Of a stretch of 64,000 nucleotides of DNA, positions 52,656-60,493 are shown in pieces. The stretch lies in NCBI GenBank assembly GCA_964518575.1, contig CAZFGW010000002.1, forward strand, positions 62,001 to 126,000, given 5' to 3'. The notes below the pieces were generated by a model that saw only the letters and a list, made by a program, of their open reading frames with translations, was not told the DNA's origin and ran no database searches. The position numbers were made by a program, and so were the translations under genes. This DNA comes from MGBC163016 sp964518575 (GTDB taxonomy: Bacteria > Actinomycetota > Coriobacteriia > Coriobacteriales > Eggerthellaceae). Numbering within the stretch: position 1 is the first letter of the stretch; every line of letters starts with the position of its first letter.

Positions 52656-52723
52656 ACTTGGAGCTTCCTTTTCCTGATACTATGCTTACTCAGGAAAAGG
52701 AAAGAGGCTCCAAGTTCTTTTTT
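52656..52723 (+). terminator. Very long intrinsic terminator after the phasin-like gene
   Basis: A 9-base stem (ACTTGGAGC / GCTCCAAGT) continues, after a 4-base bulge (AGAG) on one side only, into a 13-base stem (TTCCTTTTCCTGA / TCAGGAAAAGGAA) with a 12-base loop, followed by TTCTTTTTT. A separate GTGCGCGG/CCGCGCAC hairpin lies just before it at 52620-52641, with no T-run. Confidence 0.9.
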
Positions 52724-52797
52724 ATGCCTGCATGCTTGTATGCATTCGTGGGCTTGAAGGGTTTGGACGGCTGATCATTACAGAAATGCGAGCAGGT

Positions 52798-53589
52798 ATG
52801 AGCGATCTAATTCTAGGGAAGCGGTCGGTGATCGAGGCGCTCAAGGCGAAGATGCCCATTGAGGGTATTTTCTTTGCTGATAATCTCGAGCGCGATTCGC
52901 TCGTCAAAGACATCATGCGCAAGGCGAAGCAACAGGACGTCGCCATCAAAGAGGTATCTCGCAAGCGTCTTGCCGATATGGTCGCATCCCTTGAGCGTCG
53001 CGGACAATCACGGGGTTTCGATGAGGTAACGCAGGGCGTTGTCGCGCAGGCGAAACCCTATGCATATGTGCCGCTTGGAGAGCTGATCGATCGCTCTGCT
53101 GCCTATGCGCACGACCATGACGGACGCGCGCTCATCGTGGTTTGCGACCATCTCACGGATGCGGGTAACCTCGGTGCCATCGCACGCTCGGCGGAGTCGG
53201 TCGGTGCATCGGGGTTGGTGATTCCCAACAAACGATCCGCGCATGTCACGCAAGCAACCTATCGCTCCTCGGCGGGCGCCATCTCGCATATCGGCATCGC
53301 TCAGGTGGCAAATATCTCAGCAGTGCTCAATAAGCTCAAAGATGAAGGTTTCTGGGTGATCGGTGCGAACGAGCACGCACGGGATACGGTCTGGCAGTCC
53401 AATCTCGAAGGGAAGATCGTGCTCGTCGTAGGCAATGAACAGCGCGGTATCTCTCCGCTCGTGCAAGAACAGTGCGATATTCTCTGCGCCCTTCCGCAGG
53501 AGGGTAAAATCTCCTCGCTCAATGCCGCACAGGCATCGACGGTGTTCATGTATGAATGGCTCAGGCAAAACTATGGCACGCTCGCATAA
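52798..53589 (+). CDS. rlmB: SpoU/TrmH-family RNA 2'-O-methyltransferase (RlmB-like)
   Basis: 263 residues from the ATG of MSDLILGKRSVIEAL, which matches the family start; the frame continues upstream to 52732 without a good site. N-terminal substrate-binding domain (about 1-85), then the knotted SPOUT domain: VVCDHLTDAGNLGAIARSAESVGASGLV, RSSAGAISHI, IVLVVGNEQRGISPLVQEQCD and SSLNAAQASTVFMYEWLRQ. The likely target is G2251 of 23S rRNA as for RlmB; other targets within the family are possible. Overlaps the NYN-domain gene by 17 bases. Confidence 0.9.
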   Translation: MSDLILGKRSVIEALKAKMPIEGIFFADNLERDSLVKDIMRKAKQQDVAIKEVSRKRLADMVASLERRGQSRGFDEVTQGVVAQAKPYAYVPLGELIDRSAAYAHDHDGRALIVVCDHLTDAGNLGAIARSAESVGASGLVIPNKRSAHVTQATYRSSAGAISHIGIAQVANISAVLNKLKDEGFWVIGANEHARDTVWQSNLEGKIVLVVGNEQRGISPLVQEQCDILCALPQEGKISSLNAAQASTVFMYEWLRQNYGTLA

Positions 53590-54109
53590 GAAACTCTTCA
53601 TTGTCGATGGCTACAATGTGCTGCGGTCGGGCAGCCGCTATGCACGTATCGTTCTGCCCGATTACACGGATGATACGTTCAATGTGGCACGCGAGCGCCT
53701 GATCAATGATGTGATCAGCTTCAGCGGCAACGCAATGGACGCGATCATCGTCTTCGATGGCGCTGATAACCCCTGCTCATCGGGAAAAGAACAGGTAGCG
53801 GGCGGGGTGCGCATCGTATTCTCCGAGGCGGGTTCTCCCGCTGACAAACTCATCGAACGGATCGCGCATGATGCGCGCGACGAGGGGAGAGCCGTGCTTG
53901 TGGTGACGAGCGACGCCACCATTCAAGACACGGTATTCGGCGGCGGAGTCGATCGGATGAGCGCCGAGGGGTTTTGCCAGGAAATGTCACGGTACTTCGA
54001 AGAAGTGCATGAGGATGCAAAGCCCGAAGTGGCAACGAAGATGACTCTTGCTGATCGTCTTTCACCAGATATGGTGCAGGCGCTCAAACATATGCGCGAT
54101 GGAAACTAA
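53573..54109 (+). CDS. YacP-type NYN (PIN-like) RNA-binding/nuclease protein
   Basis: 178 residues from an ATG inside the end of rlmB. It starts KLFIVDGYNVLRSGSR (the NYN signature with the first catalytic Asp), has MDAIIVFDGADNP (second Asp) and AVLVVTSDATIQDTVFGGG (third acidic site). In Bacillus the homologue YacP/Rae1 is a ribosome-dependent mRNA endonuclease and is likewise linked to rlmB, supporting the call. The region between YacP-like residues 70 and 105 (GKEQVAGGVRIVFSEAG) is typical. Confidence 0.88.
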   Translation: MARSHKKLFIVDGYNVLRSGSRYARIVLPDYTDDTFNVARERLINDVISFSGNAMDAIIVFDGADNPCSSGKEQVAGGVRIVFSEAGSPADKLIERIAHDARDEGRAVLVVTSDATIQDTVFGGGVDRMSAEGFCQEMSRYFEEVHEDAKPEVATKMTLADRLSPDMVQALKHMRDGN

Positions 54110-54124
54110 AGAAGAAATTGTTCG

Positions 54125-54817
54125 CTACGCCTTGAAGCGATAGCCGTAACCACGAACCGTTTCCACGAGGGATGTGTCATACCCGGCAGCAGCGATCTTG
54201 TCACGCAGACGCTTGATGTGCGTATCGACCGTTTTCGTCTCGGTGAGATATTCCCAGCCCCACGCATCGCGGAGCAGATCTTCGCGGCTGACGACCTTGC
54301 CGGCATTCTTCATCAAGGATGCCAACAGTTCGAATTCACGGGGCGTCAGATCGATCTCGCCGTTATCGCCTGAAGCGGTATGTGCGTCTTCATCAAGGGT
54401 GATGCCGTTGACGGTAACCACGTTGTGGACATCTCCCACATTGCCCGCTCCCCGGCGCAGCAAAGCACGCACGCGCGCGATGAGCTCGCGGACGCCGAAG
54501 GGCTTGGAGAGGTAGTCATCGCCACCGATCTCGAGCCCGACTACTTTGTCGAGTTCGGTATCGCGGGCAGAGAGGAAAAGCACGGGTGAGGATGTGTTCG
54601 TGCGCAATCTGCGGCACAGTTCGTATCCGTCCATGCCGGGAAGCATGATGTCCAAGATGAACAGGTCGTAATCGTTCTGAGCCGCGAGATTCAAAGCCTC
54701 TTCGCCGCTTTGAACGATATCAGCGTTGTAGCCTTCCTTTTTCAGTGCATAGCCGACAAAGTCAGTGATCGTGGATTCGTCATCGACAACCAGGATGCGT
54801 GTTGATAGTTCTGTCAT
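54125..54817 (-). CDS. Orphan OmpR/PhoB-type response regulator
   Basis: 230 residues. Receiver domain with acidic pocket (VVDDES), phosphoacceptor Asp in LFILDIMLPGMDGYE, the Thr/Ser switch position LFLSARD, and Lys in DDYLSKPFGVRELIARVRALL. The C-terminal winged helix (about 130-230) is of OmpR type: LTPREFELLASLMKNAGKVVSREDLL, VDTHIKRLRDKI, VETVRGYGYRF. No histidine kinase gene is next to it on either side: the upstream gene is coaX (divergent) and the downstream gene yacP converges. A kinase must be elsewhere. Confidence 0.92.
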   Translation of the reverse strand: MTELSTRILVVDDESTITDFVGYALKKEGYNADIVQSGEEALNLAAQNDYDLFILDIMLPGMDGYELCRRLRTNTSSPVLFLSARDTELDKVVGLEIGGDDYLSKPFGVRELIARVRALLRRGAGNVGDVHNVVTVNGITLDEDAHTASGDNGEIDLTPREFELLASLMKNAGKVVSREDLLRDAWGWEYLTETKTVDTHIKRLRDKIAAAGYDTSLVETVRGYGYRFKA

Positions 54818-54876
54818 TCGTCTATGCCTTCCTCGTTTGCTACGGACTTCCCTTAAAAGTGCCTAACAATGATTGG

Positions 54877-54882
54877 TATACT
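54877..54882 (+). promoter_or_regulatory. Possible extended -10 box upstream of coaX
   Basis: TTGGTATACT at 54873-54882 contains TG, one base, and TATACT. It lies 49 bases before the coaX ATG in the 114-base divergent gap shared with the response-regulator gene. The coaX start has no visible Shine-Dalgarno sequence (CCGCACAAATT precedes it). No operator repeat was recognised. Confidence 0.4.
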
Positions 54883-54931
54883 TCGAATATGTTTATTATC
54901 CGCTAAAACTTGAAAGTTAGCCGCACAAATT

Positions 54932-55777
54932 ATGTTATTTGCCGTAGATATTGGTAACACGCAAACGGTTTTGGGCATTTTCGAGCAGGATGGGAGCGAT
55001 TCGCCGCGCATCTCGTGGCGTATTGCTACGAACAAGACCGACACCGCAGACGATATCGCTTCAAAACTTCTCCCCCTCATTGATGCAGCGCATGTTGAAA
55101 CGGGCGCGGTTGCCGCGGCGGTAATGGCGTCGGTCGTGCCGTCGCTCACGCATGCATGGCGTGCTGCCATCAATGCCTTGTTCTCGGTCGATGTCATGAT
55201 GTGCACGGCCCAGTCGTGTTTGGAAGCGGGGCTATTCGAGGCGGATTACCCCAATCCCTCAGAGATCGGTTCTGACCGGGTGGCAGATGCGGTTGCGGTG
55301 AAAGCGCTCTATGGATACCCGGCGATCGTTGTCGACTTCGGCACAGCAACCAACATGGAGGTCATCGACGAGAGCGGCAAGTTCGTGGGTGGCGTGATCG
55401 CACCGGGATTGCAAACAGGTGCGGATGCATTGTTCACGAACGCATCCGGGCTTGCCTCGATGGAGATGGTCGTTCCGCCTTCAGTGATCGGCAAGAATAC
55501 GGCTCAAGCGCTTCAGGCGGGAATCATCCTTGGCGAAGCGGCGCGCGTGGATGGTTTGATCGATCGGATTTTCGAAGCTTTGGGATTGCCAAGCGATGGC
55601 CAAGGTTGTACGGTGGTTGCAACAGGCGGATTGGCGAAATCGGTCGCTGCTTGGTCACGGCATATCATGGAAGTTGCGCCGGATTTGACGCTTTTTGGAC
55701 TCGTCTTGCTCGCGCGGACGAGCGGCTCTCAGGAAAGGAGCACTCATGGCGATCTGCACGCCGAAGGAAGTCACTGA
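54932..55777 (+). CDS. coaX: Type III pantothenate kinase CoaX
   Basis: First step of CoA synthesis from pantothenate. 281 residues of the ASKHA fold: LFAVDIGNTQTVLGIF (phosphate 1), NPSEIGSDRVADAVAV (substrate motif), AIVVDFGTATNMEVID (phosphate 2), GGVIAPGLQTGADALF, and VVATGGLAKSVA (adenosine). The C-terminus extends about 25 residues past the typical end and overlaps the formate/nitrite channel gene by 32 bases. Start codon lacks a ribosome-binding site. Confidence 0.94.
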   Translation: MLFAVDIGNTQTVLGIFEQDGSDSPRISWRIATNKTDTADDIASKLLPLIDAAHVETGAVAAAVMASVVPSLTHAWRAAINALFSVDVMMCTAQSCLEAGLFEADYPNPSEIGSDRVADAVAVKALYGYPAIVVDFGTATNMEVIDESGKFVGGVIAPGLQTGADALFTNASGLASMEMVVPPSVIGKNTAQALQAGIILGEAARVDGLIDRIFEALGLPSDGQGCTVVATGGLAKSVAAWSRHIMEVAPDLTLFGLVLLARTSGSQERSTHGDLHAEGSH

Positions 55778-56582
55778 CAACTATATCGCAGGCGCTGTTG
55801 CAAAAGCTGAAAGCCCTGCGTGGCGGCTTTTCGTATTGGCGATATTCGCGGGTATGTTGGTGGCGTTGGGTGCGGTCGCGTCCTCCACGGCGGCGCAGGG
55901 AACCACGGATACCGGTCTTGCTCGTTTCATCACTGGAGCTATCTTTCCCATCGGTCTTATCATGATCGTACCGCTCGGAGCCGAGCTTTTTACGGGCAAT
56001 GCGCTCATGGTCACGGCAGCCATCTCGAAGGAGATCACGTGGGCACGGCTTGCGCGCAACTGGCTAATCGTCTACCTCGGGAACTTTGCGGGCTCTGTCT
56101 TTGTTGCGGTGTGTATGGCATGGTTTGGGCAACTTGATATCGGCGGCGGGACGCTTGCGGTCTATACGGCGAAAGTGGCGGCGGCGAAAAGCAGCCTGCC
56201 TTGGGTGAATGCATTCGTGTTGGGGATTTTCTGCAACCTCATGGTGTGTATCGCTATCTATTTGGGTAATACCGCCCATGATACCGCCGGTAAAATCCTC
56301 GGCATCTTCTTTCCTATTTTCGGATTCGTGATCGCGGGGTTCGAGCACTGTGTTGCCAATATGTACTACATCCCTGCAGGTATCTTCGCGGCGATGGACC
56401 CAACGTATGCGGGTCTTATCGCAGATACGGGCATCAATCTTTCCGTGCTGAATTTCCCAACTTTCATCTGCGCGAATCTGATTCCGGTCACGCTAGGCAA
56501 TATCATCGGTGGTGTGAGCGTGGGACTGATCATGTACGCCGCCCATGCCACCCACAAAAAATGCGCGGATGAAAATGCATGA
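55746..56582 (+). CDS. Formate/nitrite transporter family channel (FNT)
   Basis: 278 residues from the ATG behind AGGAAAGGAGCACTC, inside the end of coaX. Six membrane helices and FNT signatures: LFTGNALMVTAAISKEITWARLARNWLIVYLGNFAGSVF split across two helices, and GFEHCVANMYYIPAGIF with the conserved His near the pore. Transports small monovalent anions such as formate, nitrite or hydrosulfide; the exact ion is not readable from sequence. The downstream overlap with tsaE (ATGA) places it in a coaX-fnt-tsaE-tsaB/rimI/tsaD transcript. Confidence 0.92.
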   Translation: MAICTPKEVTDNYIAGAVAKAESPAWRLFVLAIFAGMLVALGAVASSTAAQGTTDTGLARFITGAIFPIGLIMIVPLGAELFTGNALMVTAAISKEITWARLARNWLIVYLGNFAGSVFVAVCMAWFGQLDIGGGTLAVYTAKVAAAKSSLPWVNAFVLGIFCNLMVCIAIYLGNTAHDTAGKILGIFFPIFGFVIAGFEHCVANMYYIPAGIFAAMDPTYAGLIADTGINLSVLNFPTFICANLIPVTLGNIIGGVSVGLIMYAAHATHKKCADENA

Positions 56583-57112
56583 GGAAGGCACCTGCCTTGA
56601 TGACGTTTTGTTCTGCCGGTGCTCATGAGACGCATGCGCGCGCCTCTGCGCTTGCGTCGTTGGTGCGTGCGGGGGATGTGATTACGCTCAAAGGCGGTCT
56701 TGGTGCAGGGAAGACCAATTTCGTTCAAGGCGTCGCACGCGGACTAGGGATTGAGGGCGCGCTCGCAAGTCCGACGTTCAATCTGGTCAATATCTATAAT
56801 GAGGCGCAACCCCCGCTCTATCATTTCGATTTGTATCGGCTTGACGATCCGTCCGAGCTTGAGGATATCGATTTTTTCGCCCTGACTGAACCTGAGAGCG
56901 AGGGCGTGTCATTCATCGAATGGCCCGACCAATTCGAAGCGGAACTGCCCGATGATCGCCTTTGTATCACTATTGAGAAAAACGCCGCTGATGACGAGGC
57001 GCGTCAGTTTGCCGTGAGTGCCACTGCCTCGCGCTCGCAAGAGCTTTTGGATGCGTGGGCAGACGCGCTCGGCTTATCAGGCGCTTCCTCGAATGGCGTT
57101 TGCGAAGGATAA
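56579..57112 (+). CDS. tsaE: tRNA threonylcarbamoyladenosine biosynthesis ATPase TsaE
   Basis: ATPase that works with TsaB and TsaD in making t6A37 of ANN-decoding tRNAs. 177 residues: Walker A LKGGLGAGKTNFVQGVARGLG, ASPTFNLVNIYNE, LYHFDLYRLDDPSELEDIDF and VSFIEWPD are the family blocks. C-terminus is about 20 residues longer than usual. Starts within the stop of the channel gene and is followed after 4 bases by the fusion gene carrying its two partners. Confidence 0.94.
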   Translation: MRKAPALMTFCSAGAHETHARASALASLVRAGDVITLKGGLGAGKTNFVQGVARGLGIEGALASPTFNLVNIYNEAQPPLYHFDLYRLDDPSELEDIDFFALTEPESEGVSFIEWPDQFEAELPDDRLCITIEKNAADDEARQFAVSATASRSQELLDAWADALGLSGASSNGVCEG

Positions 57113-57116
57113 GGGC

Positions 57117-59537
57117 ATGGCGGATACCTACGTTCTCGCATTCGATACCTCCAATGAGGTCATCGCGATCGGTTTGGGGAAGATCAGTGCCGGTGCGCGC
57201 TCAATCGAGCTCGTGGCATCAATCGAAAAAGAGGCGCGGCGCGCGTCCAATACGATGCTTCTGCCGCTTATCGATACTTTGCTCGAAGAAGCAGGGGTGG
57301 CAAAAGATCAGCTTGCGTGTATCGGTGTGGGGCGGGGTCCCGGTTCGTTCACGGGTGTGCGAATTGCGCTTGCCACGGCGAAGGGCATCGCATTTGCGCG
57401 CGGGATAGCGCTCGTTGGCATCTCAACGCAGGAGGCAATTGCGTGGGGCGCGTGGGAGAGCGGTGTGCGCGGGCGGCTGTTTGTCGTAAGCGACGCGATG
57501 CGCAAGGAGCTCTATCCCGCCTATTTTCTACTCGACGAAAAAGGGGTGTGTCGCTTGAGCGCCGATCGCGTTGTCAAGGCAGCCGCCTTTATTGATGAGC
57601 TCGACACGAGTGCCCGCTCAGTGACGGGGGACGCGCTTGCGAAATATCGCGAAGACTTCCCGCCTGACACGACGATTCTTGATAAAGACCTGTGGACGCC
57701 CTCGGGGCAGGGACTTTTGCATGCGCTTTCTCACGCATGGCATGATGAGGGCATCGACATTCTTGATGCGCATGCGCACGACCCGGCGCTGCTGCTTCCC
57801 ATTTACACGCGCCTTTCTGATGCGGAAGAGCATGAGCGCGAGCGCTTGAAATTGACTGAGTCCCGCAATTTGAAATGCGGTGTGCAGGACTGTCCGCTGC
57901 CGGTCTCTCCCGGCACCATCGCTTATCGTCCGCTCGATGCGAACCATGTTGCGGACGTCGCGGCGCTCGAAGCATCGCTGATGGGAAGCGATGCCTGGCG
58001 CGAGAGCATGGTTGCTGATGAGCTTGCGCGTACGGACCGGACGTGGTGGATGGCGCTTGATGAGAGCGGGCTTGTGGGCTATGCGGGCGGGCTTGTGGTC
58101 GATGGCGATATGCAGGTTTTGAAAGTGGCGGTTGCGCGCGGGCATCAGCGTCGCGGCATTGCGCAGGCATTGCTCGCGAAGATCGCCGAGGATGCGATGA
58201 ATCTCGCAGCAACAACATGCTCGCTTGAGGTGCGCGCATCGAACACGGCAGCGCAAGCGCTCTATGAGGCGTGCGGTCTTGAACGTATTGGGTATCGCCG
58301 GAGGTATTACTCCGATGGCGAGGACGCTCTCATCATGAAAGGTGATATTGCAACTCTCGTGAAGGGATGCACTCATGTCGCTTATGAAGTTGCGGGCATT
58401 TCTGTCGCGTCCCGTCATGCAGACGGTGCTCCCAACACAGTCCTTGCCGATAACCCCGATAACCCGCAAAACCCTTCTGCTCCCATTCACCCGCTCATCC
58501 TTGCTATCGAAAGCTCCTGCGACGAAACAGCTGCCTCTATCATCGATGGCTCGGGCAGGATCTTAAGCGATGTCGTGGCATCGCAGATTGACTTCCATGC
58601 CCGCTTTGGCGGTGTAGTACCGGAGATTGCATCACGCAAACATATCGAAGCGATCTGCGGGGTGTGCTCGATCGCTCTTGAAGAGGCGAGCGCTGCTCTT
58701 GCGGAAGGCTCAGCGCTTACCATGGCTGACCTCGATGGCGTTGCGGCAACCTATGCGCCGGGGCTCGTCGGCGCGCTCGTGGTGGGCGTTGCTTTCGCGA
58801 AGGGAGCGTCTTGGGCGCGCAGTATTCCCTTCATCGGCGTAAACCATATGGAAGGACATCTCTACGCGAACAAGCTGGATGCCACATCGGCAGTTCCATT
58901 TGAGCCTCCCGCGATTGTGTCGTTGGTATCGGGTGGCAACACGATGCTCGTCCATATGAAGGATTGGCAGGACTACGAGGTGCTCGGTCAGACGATCGAT
59001 GACGCGGTGGGGGAGGCATTCGACAAGGTTGCGAAAGCGCTCGGACTCCCGTATCCCGGCGGTCCGGTTATTTCCGAACTTGCGAAAGAGGGAAACAGCG
59101 ACGCGGTGGCGTTCCCGCGCGCGCTCATGCACTCGGGCGATTATCGGTTCTCACTCTCAGGCTTGAAGACAGCGGTGATCAATCACATTCAAAAGCTCCG
59201 CGATGCGGGTGAGGAGCTACCCTTACCCGATATCTGTGCGAGCTTCCAGCAGGCGGTCATCGATGTGCAGGTTGCGAAGGTGCGCCGCGCGATCGAAGCA
59301 TGTTCGGTGCGTACGTTTTGTTTGGGTGGAGGCGTTGCGGCGAATCCGGCGTTGCGCGCTGCCTATCAGCAGATGTGTGCAGAGCTCGATTGTCGTCTGG
59401 TCATGCCGCCGATGAGCACATGTGGCGATAATGCTGCGATGATCGCGCTCGTGGCGCTCGATCGGTATCGGCAGGGACGGTTCTTCGGCTTGGATGCCGA
59501 TGCGCTTGCGCATGCCGACATCAGCGAACGCTATTAG
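57117..59537 (+). CDS. TsaB-RimI-TsaD three-domain fusion
   Basis: 806 residues from the ATG behind AAGGATAAGGGC. Residues 1 to about 235: TsaB (VLAFDTSNEVIAIGLG; GVGRGPGSFTGVRIALATAKG). About 262-410: RimI-type GNAT (LKVAVARGHQRRGIAQALL acetyl-CoA loop; LEVRASNTAAQALYEACG, then IGYRRRYY). A linker of about 50 residues, then TsaD from 458: AIESSCDETAASII, metal-binding His577/His581 in HMEGHLYA, VSLVSGGNTMLV, DDAVGEAFDKVAKALGLPYPGGP, GGGVAANPALR and the terminal CGDNAAMIALVAL. It should supply both the t6A scaffold and transferase plus S18 acetylation in one chain. Confidence 0.93.
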   Translation: MADTYVLAFDTSNEVIAIGLGKISAGARSIELVASIEKEARRASNTMLLPLIDTLLEEAGVAKDQLACIGVGRGPGSFTGVRIALATAKGIAFARGIALVGISTQEAIAWGAWESGVRGRLFVVSDAMRKELYPAYFLLDEKGVCRLSADRVVKAAAFIDELDTSARSVTGDALAKYREDFPPDTTILDKDLWTPSGQGLLHALSHAWHDEGIDILDAHAHDPALLLPIYTRLSDAEEHERERLKLTESRNLKCGVQDCPLPVSPGTIAYRPLDANHVADVAALEASLMGSDAWRESMVADELARTDRTWWMALDESGLVGYAGGLVVDGDMQVLKVAVARGHQRRGIAQALLAKIAEDAMNLAATTCSLEVRASNTAAQALYEACGLERIGYRRRYYSDGEDALIMKGDIATLVKGCTHVAYEVAGISVASRHADGAPNTVLADNPDNPQNPSAPIHPLILAIESSCDETAASIIDGSGRILSDVVASQIDFHARFGGVVPEIASRKHIEAICGVCSIALEEASAALAEGSALTMADLDGVAATYAPGLVGALVVGVAFAKGASWARSIPFIGVNHMEGHLYANKLDATSAVPFEPPAIVSLVSGGNTMLVHMKDWQDYEVLGQTIDDAVGEAFDKVAKALGLPYPGGPVISELAKEGNSDAVAFPRALMHSGDYRFSLSGLKTAVINHIQKLRDAGEELPLPDICASFQQAVIDVQVAKVRRAIEACSVRTFCLGGGVAANPALRAAYQQMCAELDCRLVMPPMSTCGDNAAMIALVALDRYRQGRFFGLDADALAHADISERY

Positions 59538-60484
59538 TCTTCTGGCTTCTGTCCGCTCGTTTCGGTGCGGCTCCAAAGTCGCACTTCGGGCTCAAGCGAA
59601 ACACCGCTCACCTCTGCCACTTTTGCCTGGACAGCGGAGATCACCTGAAGGACATCGCGCGCGCTTGCGCGATCGAGATTCACTACAAATCCCGCATGCT
59701 TTTCAGAAACTTGCGCGTCTCCGATACGGAAGCCCTGCATGCCGCTTTCTTGGATCAGCTGCCCCGCAAAGTGCCCCTCGGGGCGTTTGAATGTCGATCC
59801 AGCCGAAGCGAGCTCGAGAGGTTGTTTGGTTTCGCGCTGTATGCGCAGATCCTCCATCGTGCGCGTGATCTGGGCAGGATCGCTCGGGCTTAGATGCAGC
59901 TCGGCGCCTAAGATGATCATCCCTTCATGCATCATCTTGCTCGCGCGATATCCCCACTGGGCATCGGTACCGGCAAGGTCGACGATATGACCTGCCTGGT
60001 CGAGGCATCTCACACGCGTGCAAACATCGCTGAACTGTCCGCCGTATGCACCCGCATTCATGTAGGCAGCCCCGCCGATCGTGCCGGGAATGCCACTGGC
60101 GAACTCATAACCGGAAAGCCCGCGGGCGAGGGCATGGATGGCGACATCGCTGTTGAGCGCGCCTGCTTGAACGTAAAACGCCGTCTCGTCGATATCCTCG
60201 ATCGCGGAAAAGCGCTGCGCGAGTTTGATGACAACGCCATCGAGCCCTTCATCGGCAACAAGGATATTTGATCCGGCGCCGATAACGCGCAAGGTGAGGT
60301 GTTCGCTTTGGCAGAGTGATTGTATGCGTGCGATCTGATCTTCGCTCTCAGGCTCGACAAGCCAATCCGCCGGACCGCCTATCTTGAAAGTGGTGTGTTT
60401 GCGTAGAGGCTCAAGGGCGAAAACCTGCGCGCCGCCAGCTATATCGATAAGGGCGTCACTGATCTTTGAAGCAAGGTCGGTCAT
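59534..60484 (-). CDS. murB: UDP-N-acetylenolpyruvoylglucosamine reductase MurB
   Basis: FAD enzyme reducing the enolpyruvyl group to give UDP-MurNAc. 316 residues of the type II form: HTTFKIGGPADWLVEP, LRVIGAGSNILVADEG, GLSGYEFASGIPGTIGGAAYMNAGAYGG, WGYRASKM, and the catalytic Ser in LASAGSTFKRPEGHFAGQLI. It converges with the tsaD fusion and overlaps its stop by 4 bases; there is no room for a separate terminator. Following genes upstream on this strand are an MFS transporter and menG. Confidence 0.96.
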   Translation of the reverse strand: MTDLASKISDALIDIAGGAQVFALEPLRKHTTFKIGGPADWLVEPESEDQIARIQSLCQSEHLTLRVIGAGSNILVADEGLDGVVIKLAQRFSAIEDIDETAFYVQAGALNSDVAIHALARGLSGYEFASGIPGTIGGAAYMNAGAYGGQFSDVCTRVRCLDQAGHIVDLAGTDAQWGYRASKMMHEGMIILGAELHLSPSDPAQITRTMEDLRIQRETKQPLELASAGSTFKRPEGHFAGQLIQESGMQGFRIGDAQVSEKHAGFVVNLDRASARDVLQVISAVQAKVAEVSGVSLEPEVRLWSRTETSGQKPED

Positions 60485-60493
60485 GGAGCCACC

